DNA of 39,023 bases from Flavobacterium quisquiliarum (GTDB lineage Bacteria; Bacteroidota; Bacteroidia; Flavobacteriales; Flavobacteriaceae), in the NCBI RefSeq assembly GCF_019308285.1, contig NZ_WWEM01000008.1, forward strand, positions 1 to 39,023. Direction: 5' to 3'. Of the stretch, positions 27,301 through 33,150 are shown one piece after another. The position numbers and the translations under genes were made by a program. Below the pieces are notes generated by a model. That model saw only the letters and a program-made list of their open reading frames with translations, was not told where the DNA came from and ran no database searches. The first letter of the stretch is position 1. Each line of letters starts with the position of its first letter.

Positions 27301-28574
27301 ATCGAATAATCAGTTCCCTCACTTGCGTTTGCATTGGTAAATCCAGAATTTGCAGTAACAATTTCTCTAATGTTAGAATTTAAAAAACTTCCTGCCTGTC
27401 CAATAGCGGCTGGATCGTATTTATTATTTGTATTGTCTGTAGGAGAATCTATAGGGTTATTAAAAAAACCTGCTGTATTTGTAATTACAACCACTTCATT
27501 ATCAGGCACGCCAGTTACTTGTCCTTCACCTAAATCCTGAAGTGCAACAATATTTCTTAAGTTATTATTGTTTGCAATTACTCTATTCTGTTTATTGGTA
27601 ACCCATACTTCTAATCTTGTAATCTGAACACGGCTGTCGATAAGAGGATAATTACGTAGGGAGTTATCGTATTTATTTCTAAAATATTGTGACAGGAAGA
27701 AATGTCGGTCATTATCGTAATCTAAAGCAAACAAATCGAAGTTCTGAACTGTTCCTCCACTTTCTGCGACTATACTTTTGGTTTGGGACTTCTGTTCTGA
27801 GAATACCCCTGTAACAGTAGTTCTACCAAATTGCAGCTGTGCTTTAACCCCAAATAAACTTTGTGCCCCCCTAATTAAGCTACTGTTCAATGGCATGCTC
27901 ACATTACCCACTTCAACTTTCTGAACTATATCATCTTCAGAAGGTGTGTAAGCTAGTTTAAACAAATTCTGAAAAGCAAAGGTCGATTGTGTATCATAGT
28001 TGGCATTAACTTCAAGACGCGTTCCAATTTTCCCCATTAAACTCATACTAATTCTTTGATCGAAATCAAAAGTCAAGCTAGATCTGTTTCTTGGTGAGAA
28101 TGAAGGATTATCTTGTTTGGTGTAACGCATACCCAAGTCCATTTCAACTGATCCTGTGGGTTTTACATCAATAGTATTACTTCCAAAAATACTTTCGAAC
28201 AAACTTGAATTAATATAATATCTTGGAAGTAAATCTTTTTTAGCAGCTTCTGCTCCAGTCTTTTTGCCATCAATAGCATCCATTTTTTTTCTGAAATAAT
28301 TTCTTCGGGATTCTTTCAGAAGTAAATCTTCGTATTCTTGTGGAGTTAGAATTAAAGGATAATTGATAGAAAAACCATCAACTGAATTGGTATAGATATA
28401 ACGATCTGTTATGGGATCGTATTTGTAAGCCGATAATACACTTGGAGGGTCTTCAAGCTCAATTTTACCAACAGAAAATTGAGTTTTAGTTGTATCTTGA
28501 GTTGCCGGGGTAACCTGCGCACGCAAAACATTACCGCAGAGTAAGACCAGCAACAAAATACAAATTTTACGCAT
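21345..28574 (-). CDS. sprA: SprA/Sov, outer-membrane translocon of the type IX secretion system
   Basis: A 2409-residue protein with a signal peptide (MRKICILLLVLLCGNVLRAQ). It is the giant 36-stranded barrel through which T9SS substrates with C-terminal sorting signals leave the cell, and it is essential for gliding in F. johnsoniae. Recognisable parts are the N-terminal SprA segment (DPITDRYIYTNSVDGFSINY, LLKESRRNYFRKKMD), extended soluble regions such as FEGEATIYIDDFEGTQTTID, WFNELRMSDLENKGGMAALL in the middle, and a C-terminus of strands ending SGFTLRYNFGN. A proline/lysine-rich linker (PTAKAKPAAPPKPGEK) lies at about residues 1900-1915. The length is in the usual 2300-2500 range. It starts 24 bases after ruvA, so the two are co-transcribed. 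The frame is uninterrupted. Confidence 0.97.
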   Translation of the reverse strand: MRKICILLLVLLCGNVLRAQVTPATQDTTKTQFSVGKIELEDPPSVLSAYKYDPITDRYIYTNSVDGFSINYPLILTPQEYEDLLLKESRRNYFRKKMDAIDGKKTGAEAAKKDLLPRYYINSSLFESIFGSNTIDVKPTGSVEMDLGMRYTKQDNPSFSPRNRSSLTFDFDQRISMSLMGKIGTRLEVNANYDTQSTFAFQNLFKLAYTPSEDDIVQKVEVGNVSMPLNSSLIRGAQSLFGVKAQLQFGRTTVTGVFSEQKSQTKSIVAESGGTVQNFDLFALDYDNDRHFFLSQYFRNKYDNSLRNYPLIDSRVQITRLEVWVTNKQNRVIANNNNLRNIVALQDLGEGQVTGVPDNEVVVITNTAGFFNNPIDSPTDNTNNKYDPAAIGQAGSFLNSNIREIVTANSGFTNANASEGTDYSILENARKLTTQEYTFNPQLGYISLQQRLANDEILAVAFEYTVGGKVYQVGEFGSDGVDATVVTGSNNGNQAIVSQSLVLKMLKSSLTNVKNPVWNLMMKNVYQIPQAYQIKQEDFRLNILYTDPSPINYITPVTGTTFPTNPSPEDMVEKTPLLNVFNLDRLNYNNDPQTGGDGFFDYVPGVTVDVQNARIIFTTKEPFGELLFRKLGGGNYSDPSTYNDNQRKYVFQNMYRNTQAASLQEGEKNKFLLRGKYKSSGSNGIPIGAFNVPQGSVVVTAAGRRLVEGIDYSVDYQLGRVQILDPSLQASNTPIEVSLENNSIFGQQTRRFMGVNVEHKFSDKFVIGGTLLKMTERPFTQKSSYGQESVNNTIFGFNGNYSTEVPFLTRLANKLPNVDTDVPSNLSIRGEVAFLKPDAPKASDFEGEATIYIDDFEGTQTTIDMRSAYAWSLSSVPFINEDGDQTFNAHYTDLRYGYKRAKLSWYTIDPVFYASKPSGISNDDLSLNSTRRVYSRELYPNTDIAQGQIQVINTLDLTYYPSERGPYNNNPDFGTTNPAGNFGGIMRALNSTNFEQGNVEYIQFWVLDPYVGNGQAEPGNSGKIYFNLGEVSEDVLKDGRKQYENGLGPGQVMVNPRPIWGDVPASQSLIYAFDTNADNRKNQDVGLDGLPSSREGEVYTNYAGDRDPAADDYTYYLNTDGGVLQRYKNYNGTEGNSAVSVDDPNRGSTTLPDVEDINRDNTMSTINAYYEYSIDIKPGMDVGDKYVTDVRPTTVDLPNGGTTNARWIQFKIPVSQPQKTIGNITDFRSIRFMRMFMTGFNDQMTVRFGSLDLVRGEWRKYTGVLDANYPNPAGDGVEFDVAAVNIQENGTKEPVNYVIPPGVQREQLYNNNTIINQNEQSLAMRVSGSGLQYQNAKGAFKSVSVDMRQYKKLKMFLHAESIKGEVPLEDDEMIGFIRFGNDLTQNFYQIEIPLKVTKPGGSAAVSPDLVWMDQNNIDLAMSLLTRMKVLGMNIDINSPKRDINGIYYPDNDPDVEGGDKDSKLKLGIKGNPNFGLVRNLMVGVKSQADHKDLKGEVWFNELRMSDLENKGGMAALLNVDTNMADLMTLSASGKKSTIGFGSLEQGANERDREDIQQYNIVTNINFGKLLPQKWGINLPFNYAIGEEVITPEYDPFNQDIKLKQLIAETTDAAEKDNIRTRAVDYTKRKSINFIGVRKDRAPEQKPHVYDVENFTFSQSYNQVERHDYEVEDYEDEQSSTAVNYAYTFQPKEIVPFKQNKFMKKSDYWKMLSDFNFNYLPSNISFNTNIIRQSNRQQYRQVELEEGSIGLDPLYRRNFAFNYQYGFGFNLTKSLKLNYTAASNNIVRNFLNDDNTPKPDFNIWDDYFDIGIPNQHLQQLKLDYDIPINKIPIFSFVKAQYSYTADYNWQRSSTAMSTYVENDQTWDLGNTIQNANSNTLSTTLNMNLLYKYLGLTPGGKPTAKAKPAAPPKPGEKIVNTPKQASSSSPFYDGLIGVLTSVKNIQINYTKNSGTVLPGYIPGVGFFGTAKPSLGFVFGSQDDVRYEAAKNGWLTSYQNFNQNFTQVSNKLLKITANVDLFPDLKVDLSMDRSYSENSSEQYTVRDSIGKLFYKPLSPYTYGMFSISTVLIKTAFSTSNETQSAAFDDFRNNRLIIANRLAEDHYGAGPIPRYDASSLPAEDPSAPSDDLANPNNAQRKIIQSNDGYPIGFSKSNQAVLLPSFLAAYTGADASKSSTGIFRSFPIPNWTVKYNGLMRYKYFKDNFKRFSLQHAYRASYTISQFRSNFDYLENPNGQDVNSNFYNKTIMSNINLVEQFSPLIRVDFELKNSLRLLTEVKRDRALSMSFDNNLLTEVKGVEYVVGLGYRFKDVIFSSRLADNPTGIIKSDINLKADFSFRNNETLVRYLDYDNNQLAAGQNIWTLKLTADYSFSKNLTAIFYYDHSFSKAVISTSFPLTNIRSGFTLRYNFGN

Positions 28575-28598
28575 AGAATTCTTTTATATGAAATGAAT

Positions 28599-29180
28599 TT
28601 ATAAGCTTTTTAAAGCTTTCTTGATAATTGTTTCTACAGTAGCTTCTGGGTCTTCTTTAACGATCTTTTCTACTACTTTTTCAGAAGCTTTTCGAACAAA
28701 ACCTAGGACTTCTAGAGCAGATAACGCTTCATCTCGGTTTCTATTGTTTTGAACTGCAAAAACTTCGTCTATATCGTACAATTTAACAACTTTATCCTTT
28801 AAATCAAGTATAACTCTTTGTGCTGTTTTGTTTCCTATACCTTTAATGGACTGTATTATGCCAACATCTCCAGATGCAATGGCATTTATAATTTGTTTTG
28901 GTTCTATTGAAGAGAGCATCGTTCTTGCGATTCCCGCTCCGATTCCCGAAACAGAAAGTAACATTCTGAAAATTTCTCGCTCCGATTTTTCAGCAAAACC
29001 ATATAAAGTATGCGCATCTTCTTTGATTTGAAGATGCGTATACAATTTTATATTTTCAGAATTTGGCAGTAAGGAGAAGGTGTGTAACGATATATTCACC
29101 TGATAACCAACACCTCCACAATCAATTACAACTTCTGTAGGATTCTTTTCAACTAATCTTCCCTGCAAATGTGCTATCAT
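28599..29180 (-). CDS. ruvA: Holliday junction branch migration protein RuvA
   Basis: A 193-residue DNA-binding protein that tetramerises on Holliday junctions and recruits the RuvB motor. The N-terminal OB domain is MIAHLQGRLVEKNPTEVVID with GVGYQVNIS. Two helix-hairpin-helix motifs are FRMLLSVSGIGAGIARTMLS (71-90) and IIQSIKGIGNKTAQRVILDL (108-127). The C-terminal RuvB-binding domain is ALSALEVLGF. Length is normal. A perfect -7 element at 29201-29208 marks its promoter. It lies 24 bases ahead of sprA, tying a recombination gene to a secretion gene in one transcript. Confidence 0.96.
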   Translation of the reverse strand: MIAHLQGRLVEKNPTEVVIDCGGVGYQVNISLHTFSLLPNSENIKLYTHLQIKEDAHTLYGFAEKSEREIFRMLLSVSGIGAGIARTMLSSIEPKQIINAIASGDVGIIQSIKGIGNKTAQRVILDLKDKVVKLYDIDEVFAVQNNRNRDEALSALEVLGFVRKASEKVVEKIVKEDPEATVETIIKKALKSL

Positions 29181-29200
29181 TACCTATAATTTATTAGTAT

Positions 29201-29235
29201 CAAATATAACAAAAATGCCATAAAACTACGACAAA
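29201..29235 (-). promoter_or_regulatory. Candidate promoter of ruvA-sprA
   Basis: TTTG (29235-29232), a 23-base spacer, and the perfect -7 element TATATTTG (29208-29201) on the minus strand. The predicted start near 29194 leaves a leader of about 14 bases before the ruvA ATG. The spacer is at the long end of the range. Confidence 0.45.
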
Positions 29236-29259
29236 TTTATCCAATCCCTACTAGAACCT

Positions 29260-31551
29260 TTATTGTGTTACTTTATTCTTTTTGCTTTCTTTTTCCTGCG
29301 CATCAATAACAGCAATGGCTGCCATATTTACCATTTCTTCTACGCTTGCACCTAATTGGAAAATGTGAACTGGTTTTCCCATACCCATCATAATTGGTCC
29401 AATTGAATTCACTTTGTACAATTCTTTTAACAATTTGTACGTGATATTTGCCGATTCCAGATTAGGGAAAATCAATGTATTTACTTTTTTACCAGCCAGT
29501 TTAGAGAATGGAAATTTTTCTTCAAGCATTTCTTGATTTAAAGCAAAATCTGCCTGAATTTCTCCATCCACAATCATTTCTGGATGATTTTTATGTAAAT
29601 ATGCCACTGCTTCTCTTACTTTCGAAGCACTTTCGCTAGTCGAAGAACCAAAGTTTGAGAACGAAACCATTGCAATAACAGGCTCAATTCCAAACATTTT
29701 TGCTGTTTTTGAAGTCATAATTGCAATATTAATCAAATCTTGTGCAGACGGATTAATATTGATTGCAGTGTCTGATAAAAACATTGGTCCGCGTGAGGTC
29801 AACATCATGTTTGCAGTTGCAATAAGTGATGCATTTTGGGCTTTTGGAATTAACTGCATCATTGGTTTTACAACAGAAGGATAACTTCTTGAGTACCCCG
29901 TAACTACTGCGTCTGCTTCGCCTTCATTCACCATCATGGCAGCAAAATAGTTTCTTTCGCGCATGAATTTCTCTGCGTCTAATTTTGAAACTCCTCTGCG
30001 TCCTCTTGTTTCCCAGAAAGAATTTGCAAATCTGTTGCGTCTTTCTGCTTCTTCATCTGTTTTAGGATCAATGATTTCAAGATCAGCATCAAAACCTAAT
30101 TCTTGTTTTAATTCTAAGATCACTTCTTTGTTTCCTAATAAAATTGGGAATCCAATTCCGTCTTCATATACAATTTGAGCCGCTTTTAAAACATTTAATT
30201 GATCAGCTTCTGCAAAAACAATTTTCTTAGGATCCAGTTTAGCGCGGTTTGTAATTAAACGAACCATTTTATTGTCATTACCCATACGCTCACGAAGATT
30301 ATCTTCATAAGCCGCCCAGTCTGTAATTGGATTTTTGGCCACTCCAGATTCCATTGCTGCTTTTGCAACTGCTGGTGCCACAACTGTAATTAATCTAGGA
30401 TCAAATGGTTTTGGAATAATATATTCTTGTCCGAAACCTAATTTTGTAGCTCCGTAGGCAACGTTAACCTGCTCTGGAACTGGTTCTTTTGCTAAAATGG
30501 CTAAAGCTTTTACCGCCGCCATTTTCATTTCTTCGTTAATTTTTCTTGCTCTAACGTCTAATGCTCCTCTAAAAATATATGGAAAACCTAAAACGTTGTT
30601 TACCTGATTAGGAAAATCCGAACGTCCTGTCGCCATAATAACGTCTTTTCTTGTTTCTACAGCCAGATTATAATCGATTTCCGGGTTTGGATTTGCCATT
30701 GCAAAAACAATTGGACTTTTTGCCATAGAAAGCAGCATTTCTGGAGAAAGGATATTTCCAGAAGATAATCCGATGAAAACATCGGCTCCTTTTACCGCTT
30801 CTGCTAAATCTATTTTAGCACCGTCAATTGCATATTTTAATTGAAGGTCTGAAAGTGAAGGATTGTCTTTTGTTAAAAGTCCTTTACTATTAAACATTAA
30901 GATGTTTTCAACTTTTACTCCTAATGAAACATATAAATCGGTACAAGCAATTGCTGCCGATCCTGCTCCTGAAACTACCATTTTTACATCTTCGGCTTTT
31001 TTACCAGCCAATTCCAATGCATTGATTAAAGCTGCAGAAGAGATAATTGCTGTTCCGTGCTGATCGTCGTGCATTACCGGAATGTCCAATTCTTCTATTA
31101 ATCTTCTTTCGATTTCAAAAGATTCCGGTGCTTTGATGTCTTCAAGATTAATACCTCCAAAAGTTGGAGCAATATTTTTTACGGTCTGAATAAATTCTTC
31201 AACATTTTTTGTATCAACTTCGATGTCAAAAACGTCAATATCAGAGAAAATTTTAAACAATAAACCCTTTCCTTCCATTACAGGTTTTCCTGCTTCTGGA
31301 CCAATATCTCCTAAACCTAAAACGGCTGTACCGTTTGAAATTACGGCAACTAGGTTACCTTTTGCTGTATATTTGTAAACGTCTTCAATGTTTTCTGCAA
31401 TTGCTAAACATGGTTCTGCAACTCCCGGCGAATAAGCCAATGATAAGTCTCTTTGTGTTGCATATTTTTTTGTTGGAACTACCTGAATTTTTCCTGGAGT
31501 CGGCTCTGAGTGGTACAGTAACGCTTCTCTTTTTTTACTCTCTTTGTTCAT
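29260..31551 (-). CDS. maeB: NADP-dependent malic enzyme, MaeB type with phosphotransacetylase-like C-terminus
   Basis: A 763-residue two-part enzyme that oxidatively decarboxylates malate to pyruvate. Residues about 1-430 are the malic enzyme: YSPGVAEPC near the start, [20 protein letters not shown] holding the metal and substrate residues, and the dinucleotide fold [20 protein letters not shown]. Residues about 435-763 resemble phosphate acetyltransferase ([58 protein letters not shown]) and in MaeB serve regulation by acetyl-CoA rather than catalysis. Length matches MaeB (about 760). A perfect -7 element (31575-31582) lies just upstream. It is followed by ruvA after 79 bases. Confidence 0.95.
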   Translation of the reverse strand: MNKESKKREALLYHSEPTPGKIQVVPTKKYATQRDLSLAYSPGVAEPCLAIAENIEDVYKYTAKGNLVAVISNGTAVLGLGDIGPEAGKPVMEGKGLLFKIFSDIDVFDIEVDTKNVEEFIQTVKNIAPTFGGINLEDIKAPESFEIERRLIEELDIPVMHDDQHGTAIISSAALINALELAGKKAEDVKMVVSGAGSAAIACTDLYVSLGVKVENILMFNSKGLLTKDNPSLSDLQLKYAIDGAKIDLAEAVKGADVFIGLSSGNILSPEMLLSMAKSPIVFAMANPNPEIDYNLAVETRKDVIMATGRSDFPNQVNNVLGFPYIFRGALDVRARKINEEMKMAAVKALAILAKEPVPEQVNVAYGATKLGFGQEYIIPKPFDPRLITVVAPAVAKAAMESGVAKNPITDWAAYEDNLRERMGNDNKMVRLITNRAKLDPKKIVFAEADQLNVLKAAQIVYEDGIGFPILLGNKEVILELKQELGFDADLEIIDPKTDEEAERRNRFANSFWETRGRRGVSKLDAEKFMRERNYFAAMMVNEGEADAVVTGYSRSYPSVVKPMMQLIPKAQNASLIATANMMLTSRGPMFLSDTAININPSAQDLINIAIMTSKTAKMFGIEPVIAMVSFSNFGSSTSESASKVREAVAYLHKNHPEMIVDGEIQADFALNQEMLEEKFPFSKLAGKKVNTLIFPNLESANITYKLLKELYKVNSIGPIMMGMGKPVHIFQLGASVEEMVNMAAIAVIDAQEKESKKNKVTQ

Positions 31552-31574
31552 TATTTTAGCTTTTATCTAGCTTA

Positions 31575-31582
31575 CAAAGATA
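31575..31582 (-). promoter_or_regulatory. Candidate promoter -7 element of maeB
   Basis: TATCTTTG on the minus strand is a perfect TAnnTTTG, 23 bases before the ATG. No TTG is visible at the expected -33 distance. Confidence 0.4.
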
Positions 31583-31647
31583 TAAGTCTTGTTTTAAAAT
31601 GGAGTCTTTTTAGCGTTTTCTTTTTCCGAAATTCTATTTGAATAAAT

Positions 31648-31672
31648 AAAAAAAGTCCAATAGAATTGGACT
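31648..31672 (-). terminator. Terminator of the CBS-domain gene
   Basis: On the minus strand AGTCCAAT (31672-31665) pairs with ATTGGACT (31661-31654) around a 3-base loop, then seven T. It lies 32 bases after the CBS gene stop. Confidence 0.88.
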
Positions 31673-31704
31673 CGTTTTAAATTTTTATCGCTTTTAGGTA
31701 TGCT

Positions 31705-32130
31705 TTATTGAGAAATATAAGAATTCAAATGCTGAATGGTATCTTTCTGAATTTCGATAATTGCCTTAACTACATCGCTGATCGAGATGATTCCAACGAC
31801 GATTCCGTCTTCGAGAACTGGCAGGTGTCTTATTCTTTTTTCGCTCATAAGTTCCATACAATCTTCAAGATTATCGGAAAGTTTTACTGTAAAAACATTA
31901 CTTTCCATAATCTCATGAACAGAAGTTTCTTTGGAAGACTTATCTTTTAAAACAATCTTACGGGCATAATCTCTTTCTGATAATATTCCTTTTAAATTAT
32001 TGTCATCAATAATTAAGATTGCTCCAATATTTTTTTCTCCCATTACTTTTAAGGCTTCATAAACCGTTAAATTAGAAACAACAGAATAAACATTTCTTCC
32101 TTTTGCTTTAAGTATTTGATCTACAGTCAT
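31705..32130 (-). CDS. Two-CBS-domain protein
   Basis: A 141-residue cytoplasmic protein consisting of a single pair of CBS domains (Bateman module) and nothing else. The first is VYEALKVMGEKNIGAILIID with LKGILSERDYARKIV, the second NLEDCMELMSEKRIRHLPVL with VVGIISISDVVKAII. Such stand-alone pairs bind adenine nucleotides and act as sensors on partner proteins. No partner is obvious: it is monocistronic, with a terminator behind it and a long non-coding stretch in front. A -7-like TAACTTTA lies about 15-25 bases before the ATG. Confidence 0.93.
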   Translation of the reverse strand: MTVDQILKAKGRNVYSVVSNLTVYEALKVMGEKNIGAILIIDDNNLKGILSERDYARKIVLKDKSSKETSVHEIMESNVFTVKLSDNLEDCMELMSEKRIRHLPVLEDGIVVGIISISDVVKAIIEIQKDTIQHLNSYISQ

Positions 32131-32371
32131 AATGAAAAGTTTTTAGGTTTATAAAGTTAAAATAAAAACCAACACAATCTGCAACGAAATCGATTTTTTA
32201 AAACCTCAACTATTTCATTTTAAACATAATACATCAAAATTCAAAAATTCAAAATTATACCGTAAAGAATGAAATTTTTTAGAATTGTTTTTTGATGAAA
32301 ATTTGATTTTTTAACGTTTGAGGAATTTTTTAAAAAACAATTAATCCATTTTAAATGATTGTATAAAGAAT

Positions 32372-32566
32372 TTCCGAGGAATGAAAAATATTGTAGCAAC
32401 GGATTTTAATCCGTTGAAATAAATTGATCATTATCAAATGAGTTCCATAGGAAAGGTTCATTTCTTTGCTAAATATGTGTCGAACCTACGGCTCTTTTGT
32501 TTTGGCTCATCTATTTTAAACCGGATTAAAATCCGGCCCTACAAAATAATTCGAGCCTAACGGCTC
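32372..32566. repeat. Cluster of short palindromes with 154-bp TIR-bounded core (REP/MITE-like)
   Basis: The core 32391-32544 has related inverted ends: TTGTAGcaaCGGATTTTAAT at the left, and the right end read in reverse is TTGTAGggcCGGATTTTAAT, both continuing CCG. Each end contains its own hairpin (CAACGGATT/AATCCGTTG at 32397-32416, CCGGATT/AATCCGG at 32521-32536). Further small palindromes are TTCC-GA-GGAA (32372-32381), TTCC-ATA-GGAA (32443-32453), GAACC-TAC-GGCTC (32482-32494, imperfect) and GAGCC-TAAC-GGCTC (32553-32566). No transposase is present. The pattern fits a non-autonomous element or REP cluster mobilised by a REP-associated tyrosine transposase elsewhere (inference). Confidence 0.65.
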
Positions 32567-32606
32567 TCTTAACCAATATTATTTTCTACCGATAAAACTT
32601 ATCAAC

Positions 32607-32622
32607 ACGACATATATGTCGT
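32607..32622. promoter_or_regulatory. Perfect 16-bp palindrome, possible operator
   Basis: ACGACATATATGTCGT is a perfect palindrome. A related half-site (ATGTCGG, preceded by ATCGT) lies at 32686-32697. It is 147 bases ahead of the small plus-strand gene. A dimeric regulator site is possible; no regulator gene is nearby. Confidence 0.3.
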
Positions 32623-32769
32623 AAACATTCTTTTTGCTTTTAAATACATTTATAAAAAAATAAGAAAAACACCTAACAACATACTATCGTATGTCGGAAA
32701 TAACAAAAAGAATAAACAACTTGCATCACAATACTAAAAAGAACAATAGCATCTAATTTATACTTTATT

Positions 32770-33105
32770 ATGGAATCAAACGAAATCAAAAATTTAGACA
32801 ATCTAAAGAAACTAACCTCTTTATATTTTCGCACTCTGAAACCATCCAATGACAAAACAGAAAATATCGCCCAGATTAAATTTCTAAATTATGCTGAAAT
32901 GGGCTGTGTCATCACTGATTTATTAAAACTATGCATTTTGGCATTAAATCAAAATGCGCATCAGGTTTCAGGAACTAATAAATCTGCAATAGATGTTGCA
33001 TTAATTTTGGAAACGATACTTCAACTGATTCCTACCGATGAATTCGAATTTTTAAGTGAAATCAACTACATACTTCTTGCTGATGCTAAGACTACCAATG
33101 ATTAA
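32770..33105 (+). CDS. Hypothetical small protein
   Basis: A 111-residue protein I do not recognise. It has no signal peptide or membrane segment, and two cysteines lie in its middle (GCVITDLLKLCIL). It appears mostly helical, with the landmarks NLDNLKKLTSLYFRTLKP near the start, IAQIKFLNYAEMG and AIDVALILETILQLIPTDEF later. The coding frame ends just before a two-way terminator at 33108, which supports a real gene. It stands alone between the palindrome-rich stretch and the T9SS adhesin operon. No promoter matching the consensus was found. Confidence 0.65.
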   Translation: MESNEIKNLDNLKKLTSLYFRTLKPSNDKTENIAQIKFLNYAEMGCVITDLLKLCILALNQNAHQVSGTNKSAIDVALILETILQLIPTDEFEFLSEINYILLADAKTTND

Positions 33106-33107
33106 AT

Positions 33108-33145
33108 AAAAAACCCTTTCCTATAATTTTAGAAAAGGGTTTAAT
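33108..33145. terminator. Two-way terminator between convergent genes
   Basis: AAACCCTTT (33111-33119) pairs with AAAGGGTTT (33134-33142), with further pairing of CTA/TAG inside the loop. A/T tracts flank both sides; the minus-strand T tract is stronger and ends the adhesin operon. Confidence 0.8.
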
Positions 33146-33150
33146 TTATT

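Larger units (their letters stand above)
32131..32769. other. Long non-coding stretch (639 bases)
   Basis: No convincing coding frame on either strand. Bases 32131-32371 are very AT-rich and show nothing else I can name. Bases 32372-32566 hold a cluster of short palindromes, listed separately. A perfect 16-bp palindrome lies at 32607-32622. The remainder leads into the small plus-strand gene at 32770. Confidence 0.7.
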
